A DNA stretch of 64,000 nucleotides from Acidobacteriota bacterium (GTDB lineage Bacteria > Acidobacteriota > UBA890 > WLXD01): assembly GCA_012103255.1 (NCBI GenBank), contig WLXD01000001.1:930001-994000 (forward strand). The letters run 5' to 3'. Shown here piece by piece: positions 10,845-21,642 of this stretch. The translations under genes were made by a program, and so were the position numbers. The notes under the pieces were generated by a model that had not been told where the DNA came from, made no database searches, and saw only the letters and a list, made by a program, of their open reading frames with translations. Within the stretch, counting starts at the first letter, position 1. Every line of letters starts with the position of its first letter.

Positions 10845-11975
10845 ATGACAGTCACGACTAGCATTCCCTTCATCGACCTGCAGGCTCAGCGGGAGCGGAT
10901 CGACGCGGATCTGCGCCGTAGGCTCGACGCCGTACTGGAGCACGGGCAGTTCATCCTCGGACCCGAAGTGGCGGATTTCGAGTCGCGTCTCGGCCGCATG
11001 TGCGATGTGGCTCACGTGCAAGCTTGCGCGAACGGCACCGACGCTCTTGTGCTGGCGCTGCGCGCCCTTGGCGTAGAGCCGGGCGATCGAGTCGTGGTCC
11101 CTGCCTACACGTTCTCGGCCACCGCTGAAGCCGTCGCCCTGTGCGGCGCGATTCCGGTGTTTGCCGACGTGGACGCTCGGACGTTCAACGTGACGGCGGA
11201 GACGGTTGGTGAGGCCATGGCGCGGCCCGACGCGGACGGGGCGCCGCCTGTTGGCGTGATCGTTGTCGATTTGTTCGGGCAGGCTCCGGACTACGAAACA
11301 ATAGAAGCGGTGGCCTACGCATCATCAGCCTGGGTTCTCGCGGATGCGGCTCAGAGCATCGGCGGGAGTTTCGATGGCCGTCCGGTGGGGAGCCTTGCTC
11401 GGGTGACTACCGCGAGCTTCTTCCCAGCCAAGCCGCTGGGCTGTTACGGCGACGGCGGTGCCGTCCTGACACACGACCCGGAGATCGCCGAACTGCTGGC
11501 GTCCCTCCACTTCCACGGCAAGGGCGAGCATCAGTACGACAACGTGCGCGTGGGATACAACAGCCGACTCGATTCCCTGCAGGCCGCTGTTCTGCTGGCC
11601 AAACTCGAAGTGTTTGAGGACGAGTGCGACCGTCGGCAGACCGTGGCAGCGAGGTACTCGGCAGCGCTTGAAGATGTGGCGTGTGTGCCGTGGCTTGATC
11701 CTCAGGCGCGCTCCGTCTGGGCCCAGTACACGCTGCTACTCGAGCCCGAGGCCAGGGACGCGGTCGCGGCGACCCTGCGAGGTCGGGGCGTCCCGGTGGG
11801 TATCTACTATCCGATTCCGGTGCATCGCCAGACTGCGTATCGGAAGTATGCGCGGGACCTTGTGCTTCCAGTTGCGGAAGACCTTTCGCGCCGGGCCCTG
11901 AGTTTGCCGATGCACGCGTATCTCGACGAATCGATTCAGGATGCTGTGATCGCTGAGCTGCGGCGCGCGCTGTAG
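10845..11975 (+). CDS. DegT/DnrJ/EryC1/StrS family sugar aminotransferase (WbpE-like)
   Basis: MTVTTSIPFIDLQAQRERIDADLRRRL...ANGTDALVLALRALGVEPGDRVVVPAYTFSATAEAV...FFPAKPLGCYGDGGAV. Confidence 0.9.
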   Translation: MTVTTSIPFIDLQAQRERIDADLRRRLDAVLEHGQFILGPEVADFESRLGRMCDVAHVQACANGTDALVLALRALGVEPGDRVVVPAYTFSATAEAVALCGAIPVFADVDARTFNVTAETVGEAMARPDADGAPPVGVIVVDLFGQAPDYETIEAVAYASSAWVLADAAQSIGGSFDGRPVGSLARVTTASFFPAKPLGCYGDGGAVLTHDPEIAELLASLHFHGKGEHQYDNVRVGYNSRLDSLQAAVLLAKLEVFEDECDRRQTVAARYSAALEDVACVPWLDPQARSVWAQYTLLLEPEARDAVAATLRGRGVPVGIYYPIPVHRQTAYRKYARDLVLPVAEDLSRRALSLPMHAYLDESIQDAVIAELRRAL

Positions 11976-11989
11976 GGGATGGGTTCATA

Positions 11990-12907
11990 GTGCTTTCCGT
12001 CGTCATTCCGAGCTACCGCGGGCACGAGCTGACGGTTCGCGCTGTCCGGACATTGGGCGAGGTTCCCATCGACTGTGAGGTCATCGTGGTGGACGATGGA
12101 TCCGGGCAGCCTGACCGGGACCGTCTCATGGCAGCGCTGCCGGACGTGAAAGTGCTCGCGCTGCCCGACAATGGCGGGTTCGCTACGGCTGTGAATGCCG
12201 GCTTCCGTCTCGCTCGAGGCACGTGTCTCGTGGCGCTGAACAATGACGCGGAAGTGAGCTGGCCGGAGCTCCGCAAGCTCATGGACTTTCTTGATTCGAA
12301 TGAGCGCGTGGCCGCGGTCGGGCCAGCGTTGACGGACGCCGCAGAGAATCCGGCGGTCGCAACGACTCCCTTGCCACGTCCGCTCTGGCAGAAGCTGGCA
12401 CACCCCGGCGCCACGCTGCGGGGGCGTCGGACGCGCGCTCCGCTGCCCGGTACGGATCCTTTTCGCGTGGATTCGATCAGGGGTGCATGCGTTGCGTTCC
12501 GGCGGGATGCGCTCTCTCAGGTCGGGCTGTTCGACGAACAGTTCGGAATGTTCGCCGAGGACATGGACCTGTGCCGGAGGCTTGGCACCGCAGGCTGGGA
12601 GCTCTGGATCAACCCGCACGCAGTGACGCTTCATCGTGGAGGCGGGTCCACGCGCCGTCACCCGACGCCAGCCGTGGCAGCGGGGTTCAGGCGACAGTCA
12701 CATCGCAGCGCGTGCCGGTACCTTGCCAAGCACCACTCGTTGATCGATCGGGTGGCCATGCGCGGCGAGATGGCACTCCGCGTCATTGGGCGCGCGGTAG
12801 GTGCTGCCACACGCGGAGATACGCGGCTCGCGCGCGAGCAGATCGGCAACCTGCGCACGCTGGTGAGCCCGGCGTCGAATCGCCCGCGCGAAGGTTCGCT
12901 GCCCTAG
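11990..12907 (+). CDS. Glycosyltransferase family 2 (rhamnosyltransferase-like)
   Basis: SVVIPSYRGHELTVRAVRTLGEVPIDCEVIVVDDGS...GACVAFRRDALSQVGLFDEQFGMFAEDMDLCRR. Confidence 0.88.
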   Translation: MLSVVIPSYRGHELTVRAVRTLGEVPIDCEVIVVDDGSGQPDRDRLMAALPDVKVLALPDNGGFATAVNAGFRLARGTCLVALNNDAEVSWPELRKLMDFLDSNERVAAVGPALTDAAENPAVATTPLPRPLWQKLAHPGATLRGRRTRAPLPGTDPFRVDSIRGACVAFRRDALSQVGLFDEQFGMFAEDMDLCRRLGTAGWELWINPHAVTLHRGGGSTRRHPTPAVAAGFRRQSHRSACRYLAKHHSLIDRVAMRGEMALRVIGRAVGAATRGDTRLAREQIGNLRTLVSPASNRPREGSLP

Positions 12908-14583
12908 CCGGTGGACCTGCGTCGATAGAGCTTCGTGGGAGGCGCCGCGGGTCCTGGATTGCCGAAGACGTGGGAATGAATGTCTGCGCGATTCTCGAAT
13001 TTGCGGTCCGGGGCCGACAGCGGCACGAGTTCGTAGTCGTCCCAGTCCACGTTCGTCTCAAGCCATTGGAGCGCTAGCGAGGACCTCGCATGTGTTCGCC
13101 ACGGCTCCCGGATCCAGATCCACTCGGGGACGTCCGTTGGCGTGGTGCACGCGAGGCCACCGTAGGGGAGTACGTGTGTGTGGAAGCGCAGAGTCGGAAC
13201 TCCGTAGAGCGCGACGACCGCGTCTCCGACGTCGGCGTAGGCGCGCAGGTGCTCCACTACTTCCGCAACCGGGCCACGGGGTGGGTCGCGAAGTTCGCCA
13301 AGGAAATCGATGAGGACCGGGCGCCAGGCTTCAGGCGGATGCAGTCGTGTTCCGGCGCGCACACCGACAACTTCGGCGACTGCCAGCACGATGTCGTGCG
13401 ACAGCTTGTGTGGCACTCCGGCGATGAGCAGCGCCCCTACCAGCGCTACTGCGAGTCTCGGAGACCGACTTCGCTCCGCGGCCATGCCCACTAGAACACT
13501 CAGTCCGACCAGGGTCAGCGGTACGAATGCGATGAGGTATCGCGGATAGTACAGCGGTGGCAGAACAGCTCCCGCGACCCCCCCGGCCAGCAGGAATCCG
13601 GTCAGAGCGACGAATTGGCCGCGCTGCTCCGAGAGCAACCTCCTCCCCGCCACGATCAGGGCGGGCAGAAGCACGAGCAGCGGCAGCACGTGCGCGTTGA
13701 ACTGGACCGGGTAGTAGATGGCGCGAAGCGCAAGTCCACTCAGCGTGGAGTCGCCGCGGGTCGGAGCTGAGGACGTGAGAGCGAGCCACATCGCGAGGAC
13801 CGCCACCGGCGGGGCCAGGGCGAGTGCGAGGTGCTTGAGCCCGGGGACCGTCAGCCGTCCGCGGACCCACTCGGTGACAGCGTGTAGACCCAGACCCAGC
13901 AGAATCCCCACGGCTGCGACGTCGAACGTCAACACAAGTCCCACCAGGCCCGCCGTGAGCAGCGTGCCTCGGCCGCGTTTCTGAAGGAACAGCCAATACC
14001 CGGCCGCGATCAGGAGCACGAACATGGCAGCGATCGCGTAGTAGCGGGCTTGTCGAGCGTGGAGGAGAAAGTAGACGCTCGTGCCGACGAGAGCCCCGGC
14101 CAGAAGTCGGTCCTTGCTGGCCGCCCCGACGAGGCCGGCCAGCCACATTGCGAGTCCGACACAAGCCCAGCCGGCGAGCGCGAAAGGCAAACGTGCTGCA
14201 ATGGAACTGGGCCCGAAGACGCCGATAGATGCCGCAGCGACGTACGACTGGAGAAAGGGGATCTGGAGGTGTAAGCCCCTCCAGCCCGCGTCGCGACTGC
14301 AGTCCGCTGAGACGCAGTCCGGGCCGGTGCCGGTTAGCGGGACGCCGTGTGTCAGAACAGATGCCCCGAGGCGTGCTGTTTGCGCCTCATCGTTCCACAG
14401 GTACGTGTCGCCGAGCCCCATGAAGAAGAGCGGTGCGGTGATCAGGTAGATCAGCAGCGTCCGGTTCTTGATCAAGAGGGGCCCCACAGGCTTCGAGTCG
14501 CGGACCGCCCCACCCGGACGGTCATCGGGCGCTAAGCTTGGCACGCGGTCAGCCGGCTTGGAAGAAGCCGGAACCAGGGACAC
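12904..14583 (-). CDS. Polytopic membrane glycosyltransferase (GT39/ArnT-like dolichyl-P-mannose mannosyltransferase type)
   Basis: Multiple TMs; LGDTYLWNDEAQTARLGASVLTHGVPLTG near the N-terminus, typical of GT-C enzymes; start position uncertain. Confidence 0.65.
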   Translation of the reverse strand: MSLVPASSKPADRVPSLAPDDRPGGAVRDSKPVGPLLIKNRTLLIYLITAPLFFMGLGDTYLWNDEAQTARLGASVLTHGVPLTGTGPDCVSADCSRDAGWRGLHLQIPFLQSYVAAASIGVFGPSSIAARLPFALAGWACVGLAMWLAGLVGAASKDRLLAGALVGTSVYFLLHARQARYYAIAAMFVLLIAAGYWLFLQKRGRGTLLTAGLVGLVLTFDVAAVGILLGLGLHAVTEWVRGRLTVPGLKHLALALAPPVAVLAMWLALTSSAPTRGDSTLSGLALRAIYYPVQFNAHVLPLLVLLPALIVAGRRLLSEQRGQFVALTGFLLAGGVAGAVLPPLYYPRYLIAFVPLTLVGLSVLVGMAAERSRSPRLAVALVGALLIAGVPHKLSHDIVLAVAEVVGVRAGTRLHPPEAWRPVLIDFLGELRDPPRGPVAEVVEHLRAYADVGDAVVALYGVPTLRFHTHVLPYGGLACTTPTDVPEWIWIREPWRTHARSSLALQWLETNVDWDDYELVPLSAPDRKFENRADIHSHVFGNPGPAAPPTKLYRRRSTG

Positions 14584-14602
14584 CTTTCGGGGGCGGGCGA
14601 GG

Positions 14603-15370
14603 ATGGACGGGAGCCGACAGAGCCGGGTATGTGTCGTGCTGCCTGCCTACAACGCAGCACAGACGCTCGCGGCGACGATCGCCAGGATTCCCGAGGGATC
14701 CGTCGATCATATGATCCTGGTCGACGATGCCAGCACGGATGACACGATCGAGATGGCCGCCGAGCTGGGGATCGAGACGATCCGCCATCCGGAGAATCGC
14801 GGTTACGGCGGGAATCAGAAGACTTGCTACGCCGCGGCGCTCGAGACCGACTGCGACGTGATCGTGATGTTGCACCCGGACAACCAGTACCACCCGGGTT
14901 TGATCCCGTACCTGGTCGGGTTCATCGAGGAGGGAGTCGTCGATGTCACCTTCGGGTGTCGCATCCTCCGACGCAAAGATGTGCTCGCCGGTGGCATGCC
15001 GTGGATCAAGTACCTCGCGAACCGCCTACTGACGATCATCGAGAACGTCGCGTTCGGGTACAACCTTCCCGAGTATCACACTGGCTATCGGGCCTTTCAT
15101 CGTCGTGTGCTTGAAGCCGTGCCGTTCGAGCGCTGCTCCGACGACTTCGTTTTTGACCAGCAGATCGTGGCTCAGATCCGAGCGGCCGACTTCCGCATAG
15201 GTAGTGTTCCTGTGCCGACCCACTACGCGGACGATTCGAGCAGCATCTCGTTCGGACGGAGCTCCTGGTACGCGGCCGGGACAATGGGTGTGGTTGCTCG
15301 CTACCTGGCGTGGCGCGCGGGCTGGCGTTCTCAGGAGTTGCTACGCGGTATCAGTCCGGATGTTCGCTAG
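14603..15370 (+). CDS. Glycosyltransferase family 2 (dolichol-P-mannose synthase-like)
   Basis: RVCVVLPAYNAAQTLAATIARIPEGSVDHMILVDDASTDDT...VDVTFGCRILRRKDVLAGGMPWIKYLANR; start chosen at MDGSRQ. Confidence 0.88.
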   Translation: MDGSRQSRVCVVLPAYNAAQTLAATIARIPEGSVDHMILVDDASTDDTIEMAAELGIETIRHPENRGYGGNQKTCYAAALETDCDVIVMLHPDNQYHPGLIPYLVGFIEEGVVDVTFGCRILRRKDVLAGGMPWIKYLANRLLTIIENVAFGYNLPEYHTGYRAFHRRVLEAVPFERCSDDFVFDQQIVAQIRAADFRIGSVPVPTHYADDSSSISFGRSSWYAAGTMGVVARYLAWRAGWRSQELLRGISPDVR

Positions 15371-15450
15371 CGGGGCAGCATCGCGCGCGTCGACGCGACG
15401 CGCGGTACGCTTGGCTGAATTCTTGATCACGATCTGAAGAGCAGCGACAC

Positions 15451-16521
15451 ATGACAGAAGACAGCCCGAATCGCCGTGCCCTGATCACCGGAGTGACCGG
15501 GCAAGACGGCTCGTATCTCGCCGAGCTCCTGCTCGCGAAGGGCTACGACGTCTGGGGCGTAGTACGCCGATCCTCCACAATGGAGCGGCCGCGGATCGAT
15601 CACCTGCATCAACCCGGTGCTGATCACAGCGAGCGCTTTCAGCTCGTGTACGGCGACCTGGGTGACGCCTCGTCGTTGTTCCGGATTGTCGAGGAAGTGC
15701 AACCCGACGAGGTGTACAACCTGGCGGCGCAGTCCCACGTCCAGGTTTCGTTCGATACACCGGAGTACACAGCCGATGTAACCGGCATGGGCGTCGCCCG
15801 TCTGCTCGAGGCATTGCGCTCGCTGCGTCCCGAGGCTCGTTTTTATCAGGCGTCATCGTCGGAGATGTACGGCAAGGTTGTCGAGACTCCGCAGAGCGAG
15901 ACCACGAGGTTTCACCCGCGAAGTCCCTATGCCGCGGCCAAGGTCTTTGCGTTCGAACTCACTCGCAACTACCGCGAGGCGTACGGCATGTACGCACTCA
16001 ACGGCATCCTCTTCAATCACGAGTCACCGCGTCGCGGCGAGAACTTCGTGACGCGCAAGATCACGCGAGCGGCCGCCCGCATCAAGTTGGGACTTCAGGA
16101 CCAGCTCCGCCTGGGCAACCTCGACGCCAAGCGTGACTGGGGCTTCGCCGGTGACTACGTTGAAGGGATGTGGCGCATGCTGCAGGCCGACGTTGCCGAC
16201 GACTACGTCCTGGCCACCGGCGAAACAAACACGGTGCGCTTGTTCTGCGAACATGCCTTCGCCCGGCTGGGCATGCCGCTCACCTGGGAAGGTAGCGGCG
16301 ATACTGAACGCGGACTCGATGCCGCCCGACGTGTGGTGGTCGCGGTCGATCCACGCTACTACCGCCCTGCCGAGGTGGACTTGCTGCTCGGTGATCCGTC
16401 GCGCGCCCGAGACGAGCTCGGCTGGGTACCGGAAGTCGGCTTCCAGGGTCTCGTCGAGATGATGGTCGACGCCGACCTCGCACTGGCGGAAGCCGACGCC
16501 GGACGCTCGGCTAGACCCTAG
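15451..16521 (+). CDS. gmd: GDP-mannose 4,6-dehydratase
   Basis: [34 protein letters not shown]...[29 protein letters not shown], near-canonical Gmd. Confidence 0.96.
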   Translation: MTEDSPNRRALITGVTGQDGSYLAELLLAKGYDVWGVVRRSSTMERPRIDHLHQPGADHSERFQLVYGDLGDASSLFRIVEEVQPDEVYNLAAQSHVQVSFDTPEYTADVTGMGVARLLEALRSLRPEARFYQASSSEMYGKVVETPQSETTRFHPRSPYAAAKVFAFELTRNYREAYGMYALNGILFNHESPRRGENFVTRKITRAAARIKLGLQDQLRLGNLDAKRDWGFAGDYVEGMWRMLQADVADDYVLATGETNTVRLFCEHAFARLGMPLTWEGSGDTERGLDAARRVVVAVDPRYYRPAEVDLLLGDPSRARDELGWVPEVGFQGLVEMMVDADLALAEADAGRSARP

Positions 16522-18068
16522 AGCGGGATGTTCCCGTGCTTCTTGGGCGGGTTGCGGTCGACCTTGGTGTCGAGTGCCAGCATGGCCTGGATCAGACGGG
16601 GCCGCGTCTCGTGCGGGTGAATCACCGCATCGATCCAGCCCTTCTCCGCCGCCACGTAGGGGTTGGCGAACTTCTGCCGGAACTCTGCCACCTTCTCGGC
16701 CCGTAGCGCGTCCGGATCATCGGCGGCTGCGAGTTCGCGACGGAACAGCACGTTCACCGCACCCTCAGGTCCCATGACCGCGATCTCGGCGCTCGGGTAG
16801 GCGAAGTTGGCGTCGGTGCGGATGTGCTTCGACGCCATCACGCAGTACGCACCACCATAGGCCTTGCGCGTGATCACCGTGAGTTTCGGCACCGTGGCCT
16901 CAGCAAACGCGTAGAGCAGCTTGGCGCCGTGCTTGATGATCCCGCCGTACTCCTGCGCGGTGCCGGGCAAGAAGCCCGGAACGTCCTCGAAGACGACCAG
17001 CGGAATGTTGAAGGCGTCGCAGAAGCGAATGAAGCGCGCGCCCTTCACAGAGGCGTTGATATCGAGTGTGCCCGCCAGGTGGTCCGGCTGGTTGGCCACG
17101 ATGCCGATGGGCATGCCATGCAGCCGTGCGAACCCGACCACGATGTTGCGTCCGAAGTCTTCCTGCACCTGCAGGAACCTGCCGTGATCGACAACGCGCT
17201 GGATCACCTCGACGATGTCGTATGGCCGGTTCGGGTCGGCCGGGACCAGGTCATCGAGTTCCATGTCCGCACGGCGAGGGTCATCCGTCGGATCAAGACG
17301 CGGCGGATCTTCGCGGTTGTTTGAGGGCAGGTACGACAGCAACTCGCGCAGCAGCGCGAGGCACTCGCGGTCGTCAGCCACACCGAAGTGGGCCACTCCG
17401 CTCCGGCTGTTGTGCACTCCCGCTCCGCCAAGGTCCTGCGCCGTGACGTCCTCATGCATCACGGTCTTGATGACGTCCGGTCCGGTCAGGAACATGTACG
17501 ACGTGTCCTCGACCATCGCCACGAAGTCGGTGATGGCGGGCGAGTACACCGCGCCGCCCGCGCATGGACCCATAATCGCGGAGATCTGTGGGATTACCCC
17601 GGAAGCAAGCGTGTTGCGTAGGAAGATCTCGGAGTACCCGGCCAGCGACGCCACGCCTTCCTGAATGCGTGCGCCCCCCGAATCGTTCAGCCCGATCATA
17701 GGTGCGCCGGCTTCCATCGCCAGGTCCATGACCTTGCAGATCTTCCAGGCGTTGGCCTCGGACACCGAGCCGCCGAATACCGTGAAGTCCTGGGCGAAGA
17801 CGTAGACGAGCCGCCCATCGATCCGGCCGAAGCCCGACACGACCCCGTCGCCTTCGATTTGTTTCGCGTCCATGCCGAAGTCGCGGTATTGGTGCTTCAC
17901 ATGAACATCGAGTTCGTTGAACGACTCAGGATCGAGCAGGAAGTCCAGGCGCTCCCGCGCCGTCAATTTCCCCGCTGAATGCTGACGTTCGACGCGAGCT
18001 TCGCCGCCGCCGCCCAGGGCCTCGGCTTTGCGCCGTGCGAGCTCGCCCGCCGGGTCGTCGTAGGACAC
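16518..18068 (-). CDS. pccB: Acyl-CoA (propionyl/methylmalonyl-type) carboxylase carboxyltransferase subunit
   Basis: [28 protein letters not shown]...[57 protein letters not shown]. Confidence 0.93.
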   Translation of the reverse strand: MSYDDPAGELARRKAEALGGGGEARVERQHSAGKLTARERLDFLLDPESFNELDVHVKHQYRDFGMDAKQIEGDGVVSGFGRIDGRLVYVFAQDFTVFGGSVSEANAWKICKVMDLAMEAGAPMIGLNDSGGARIQEGVASLAGYSEIFLRNTLASGVIPQISAIMGPCAGGAVYSPAITDFVAMVEDTSYMFLTGPDVIKTVMHEDVTAQDLGGAGVHNSRSGVAHFGVADDRECLALLRELLSYLPSNNREDPPRLDPTDDPRRADMELDDLVPADPNRPYDIVEVIQRVVDHGRFLQVQEDFGRNIVVGFARLHGMPIGIVANQPDHLAGTLDINASVKGARFIRFCDAFNIPLVVFEDVPGFLPGTAQEYGGIIKHGAKLLYAFAEATVPKLTVITRKAYGGAYCVMASKHIRTDANFAYPSAEIAVMGPEGAVNVLFRRELAAADDPDALRAEKVAEFRQKFANPYVAAEKGWIDAVIHPHETRPRLIQAMLALDTKVDRNPPKKHGNIPL

Positions 18069-18075
18069 AGCTCGG

Positions 18076-18756
18076 CTAGTCCGCGGCGCCTGCCGGCACT
18101 GCGCCGGTCACGGCGTCGCCAGCGTTCTCCCAGTCCGCCAGGAAGGCTGCGAGGCCCCTGTCGGTGAGCGGGTGCTTGAACATCGAGTTGAAGACCCTGG
18201 TCGGGATCGTAGCGATGTCGCAGCCCATCAGCGCAGCGTCAAGGACGTGCTTCGGACTGCGGATCGAGGCGGCGAGCACTTCGGTGGCGTATCCGTAGTT
18301 CTCGTAGATCTCGACGATCTCGGCGCAGATCTCCATGCCGTCGTGACCGATGTCATCAAGCCGTCCGGCAAATGGAGAGATCATCGTGGCGCCCGCCTTC
18401 GCTGCCAGGACCGCCTGAAGCGGCGAGAAGCAAAGAGTCACGTTGGTCTGGATGCCTTCCTGTGAGACCACGCTGACGGCTTCGATGCCGTCCCGCGTGA
18501 GCGGTACCTTCACCACGATGTTCTCGTGGATGCCGGCCAGGTGGCGTGCTTCGGCGACCATGCCCTCCGCCTCGGTCGAGACGACCTCGGCGCTGATCGG
18601 CCCATCCACCAGCGAGCAGATCTCGTTGATCACGTCCTCGAACGCGCGGCCTTCCTTCGCGATCAGCGACGGATTGGTCGTAACGCCGTCGAGAATTCCA
18701 GTCTTCGCCGCTTCACGAATCTCATCGATGTTCGCGGTATCGAGAAAGATCTTCAT
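18076..18756 (-). CDS. tal: Transaldolase (short Fsa/TalC-type)
   Basis: [36 protein letters not shown]...[16 protein letters not shown]; start chosen at MKIFLDT. Confidence 0.93.
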   Translation of the reverse strand: MKIFLDTANIDEIREAAKTGILDGVTTNPSLIAKEGRAFEDVINEICSLVDGPISAEVVSTEAEGMVAEARHLAGIHENIVVKVPLTRDGIEAVSVVSQEGIQTNVTLCFSPLQAVLAAKAGATMISPFAGRLDDIGHDGMEICAEIVEIYENYGYATEVLAASIRSPKHVLDAALMGCDIATIPTRVFNSMFKHPLTDRGLAAFLADWENAGDAVTGAVPAGAAD

Positions 18757-19002
18757 CGTTGCCTCCCCAAGAAGATCGTCGTCCGCCGGAGCCACCCCAC
18801 GCGCCCGACCGGCGGTCGGAATAAACCGGCGCCAGGGTACCACGGTGCGCTACCTTCGCTGGCGGTTGGCACCGTTGGTTCGGTTTCGTCGCCCCGGGGC
18901 TATCCACCGGCGACGTGGTGGCAATATGCCCCCGAGTTTCCGCGACATCCGGTCCACCTACGAGTGTTATCTCGGCAACGGTGGTGAGGCAGTCCCCTCC
19001 GT

Positions 19003-20289
19003 CTAGAGGCGCCAGTCGTAGATCGGGAACTCGGCCGACAACTCGCGAACCTCGCCTGCGATCGTGTTCAGGGCGGCATCATCGCCACCCGATTCCAGCG
19101 CCCGCACGATCCAGCAGGCGACCGCTTCCATCTGATCGGCGCCCATGCCGCGCGAGGTGATCGACGGCGTGCCGATACGGACGCCGGAGGTGACGAAGGG
19201 TGAGCGCTCATCGAAGGGGATCGTGTTCTTGTTGACCACGATTCCTGCTGAGTTCAGCCAGCCCTCGGCATCCTTGCCGGTGATGTCGTGTTGGCCGACA
19301 TCGACGAGGAGTAGGTGAGTGTCGGTGCCCCCGGAGACGATGCGGAAACCGGAATCTGCCAGGTGCCCCGCCAGTTTCTGGGCGTTAGCCACGATCTGGG
19401 CAGCATATGCTTTGAATCCGTCGGTGAGCGCTTCGCCGAAGCACACAGCCTTGGCCGCGATCAAGTGCTCGAACGGGCCGCCCTGAATGCCCGGGAAGAT
19501 GCTGCGATCGAGGTCGGCCGCGTGCTCTTCCTTGCACATCACCAGACCGCCGCGAGGGCCACGAAGCGTCTTGTGCGTCGTAGTCGCCACGAAATCGGCG
19601 ACCGGACACGGGTTCGGGTGGAGGCCGGCGGCGACCAATCCGGCCGGATGCGCGATATCGGCGTGGAGATACGCGCCCACGGAATCCGCGATGGCGCGAC
19701 AGCGCTCGAAATCGATATGGCGCGGATACGCGGAAGCACCCACGACGATCATCTTCGGTCGCTCTCGTTCGGCGATCTCCGCCATGGCGTCGTAGTCGAT
19801 CAGCTCCGTCTCGCGATCAACTCCGTACGTCACGATGTTGAACATGCCTCCGGAGAACGACAGCCGGTGGCCGTGCGAGAGGTGGCCGCCGTGCGGCAGC
19901 TCCATGCCCATGAGCGTGTCGCCGGGCTTCAGAACTGCGAAGTAGACGCCCATGTTTGCCTGCGTGCCGCAGTGCGGCTGCACGTTCGCGTGCTCTGCCG
20001 CGAAGAGTTCCTTGGCGCGGTCGATCGCCAGGTTCTCGGTCATGTCGACGAACTCGCAGCCGCCGTAGTAGCGCTTTCCGGGATAGCCCTCGGCGTACTT
20101 GTTGGACATGACGGATCCACACGCCTGCAGCACCGCCTCAGACGAGTAGTTCTCGCTGGCGATCATCACGAGCTTGTGCGCCTGCTTTTCGGTCTCCAGT
20201 CGGATCGCATCGGCGACGGCGGGGTCGACGTCGGCTAGGTCGCGGGCCAGCTGGCGGCCGATCATTGGAGTGGCGTTCGTTTCGCTCAT
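19003..20289 (-). CDS. glyA: Serine hydroxymethyltransferase
   Basis: [41 protein letters not shown]...[22 protein letters not shown]; start chosen at MSETNATPM. Confidence 0.97.
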   Translation of the reverse strand: MSETNATPMIGRQLARDLADVDPAVADAIRLETEKQAHKLVMIASENYSSEAVLQACGSVMSNKYAEGYPGKRYYGGCEFVDMTENLAIDRAKELFAAEHANVQPHCGTQANMGVYFAVLKPGDTLMGMELPHGGHLSHGHRLSFSGGMFNIVTYGVDRETELIDYDAMAEIAERERPKMIVVGASAYPRHIDFERCRAIADSVGAYLHADIAHPAGLVAAGLHPNPCPVADFVATTTHKTLRGPRGGLVMCKEEHAADLDRSIFPGIQGGPFEHLIAAKAVCFGEALTDGFKAYAAQIVANAQKLAGHLADSGFRIVSGGTDTHLLLVDVGQHDITGKDAEGWLNSAGIVVNKNTIPFDERSPFVTSGVRIGTPSITSRGMGADQMEAVACWIVRALESGGDDAALNTIAGEVRELSAEFPIYDWRL

Positions 20290-20484
20290 CGCACAAGGCC
20301 CGTTGTTTGTCGCAGGAAGGATCTCCTCGGCGCGGTCGGCGTCCATCGTAGGTAGCTCGTCGCGCCGCAGTCTCGGCATTATAGGGCTACGAGAGCGCCG
20401 GTACGTCGCTGGCCTCGGAGCGGGATTCTGCCCGAGCGTGAGCCGGCAAGCAGAGTAAGGTTGTGAGAGACGACTTCACGGCGC

Positions 20485-21333
20485 ATGGGTTCGGGGGATC
20501 AGTTGCGCAACCGCTTCGCTTTGCTTGTACTTGGCCTGGCTGTCGCAGCGTGTGGTGGCGGTGGGTGGGTTCAGGAATATCCGGACGTCGCGCAACGGGC
20601 GCAGACGCGCCCGGAGGCTTTTGTGGGCCCTGCGTATTCACAATGGGCAGACGTCGAGGGACTGATCGGGAGCTACGTGCTGCGCGTGGCGAAGGGCCCT
20701 GGGCGCGGGAGTGCGGACCTTTCCGTGGCGGTGCAGCGCCCAGCGAACGTCGATATCCGCGTACTGCAGCCCACCGGCGCTGTGATGGCTCGTCTGAGCG
20801 CCAATGGTGATGAAGTGGGGATGGCGTTTCTGGAAGACGGGGTCGTCTACCGTGGCCCGGCATCCGGCGGGGCCTTTCAGCGCGCCCTCGGCTTTGATCT
20901 GACGGCCGCCGACGTCGTTGCTGTCATGGTCGGGTACGCGCTTAGCGGAGAGGAACTCGCCCCCAGGGGCGTCTGGGACGCCGATGCACGGCGCATCCGG
21001 GTCGATTCGGGCGCTGGAACGCAGGCATGGCTGCATCCGGCGACGAGCCGTTTTGATCGTGTCCTCCGGGCGGATGCTCGCGGCCGCGTGGATGCACGGA
21101 TCCTGGCCTGGTGGCCGGAACCGCCTGTACCGGTTGGGCTTGAGCTCCATGTGGAACCGGATGGATACCGACTGGAGCTCAGCCTCAGCGGCGAACCGCA
21201 ACTGAACCCAGCCTTCGGCAACGCCTTCGACGTCCTGGTTCCGAACGGCTTCGAAGTGCGGTCACTCGGTGAGCTCGCAGCCGAGGGCGGGCTCTTCCAG
21301 CGGGCCGCTCCGGCTGACTCGGACAGCGACTAG
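20485..21333 (+). CDS. LolA/LolB-fold outer-membrane lipoprotein (LolB-like)
   Basis: Lipoprotein signal with lipobox (LVLGLAVAAC); beta-rich protein upstream of tRNA-prs-rplY-pth, the position lolB often occupies. Confidence 0.6.
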   Translation: MGSGDQLRNRFALLVLGLAVAACGGGGWVQEYPDVAQRAQTRPEAFVGPAYSQWADVEGLIGSYVLRVAKGPGRGSADLSVAVQRPANVDIRVLQPTGAVMARLSANGDEVGMAFLEDGVVYRGPASGGAFQRALGFDLTAADVVAVMVGYALSGEELAPRGVWDADARRIRVDSGAGTQAWLHPATSRFDRVLRADARGRVDARILAWWPEPPVPVGLELHVEPDGYRLELSLSGEPQLNPAFGNAFDVLVPNGFEVRSLGELAAEGGLFQRAAPADSDSD

Positions 21334-21380
21334 ACGCCGCTCCGGTCTCGAAATGAGGACAAAAAACGCGCGATCTGCGT

Positions 21381-21410
21381 TTGCCGGGCCTGAAATTCCG
21401 CGCTTATAAT
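21381..21410 (+). promoter_or_regulatory. Candidate sigma70-type promoter for tRNA-Gln/prs
   Basis: TTGCCG (21381-21386), 18-nt spacer, perfect TATAAT (21405-21410). Confidence 0.6.
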
Positions 21411-21490
21411 GTCGTGCCCGTTCGGACATCGCTCGAACTGCGCCCATGACTCCTGTCTGCGGACTGTTTCTGCGTGTCCGACGAGAGACT

Positions 21491-21567
21491 TGGGGCGTCG
21501 CCAAGTCAGGCAAGGCACCGGTCTTTGGATCCGGTATTCGCAGGTTCGAATCCTGCCGCCCCAGCCA
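21491..21567 (+). tRNA. tRNA-Gln (TTG anticodon), CCA encoded
   Basis: TGGGGCG...CGCCCCA acceptor stem, discriminator G, CCA; T-arm GCAGG-TTCGAAT-CCTGC; anticodon loop CTTTGGA. Confidence 0.93.
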
Positions 21568-21642
21568 TTTTGGGGGTAGGCGGGGCCAGGTTCTGGCATC
21601 ACGGCGCCGCGCCCTACCGCTTCACTTCAGCCCGACCCCACC

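Noticed and set aside
19315-20238. 307-aa plus-strand ORF antisense to glyA
   Set aside because: Shadow ORF of glyA in a high-GC codon pattern
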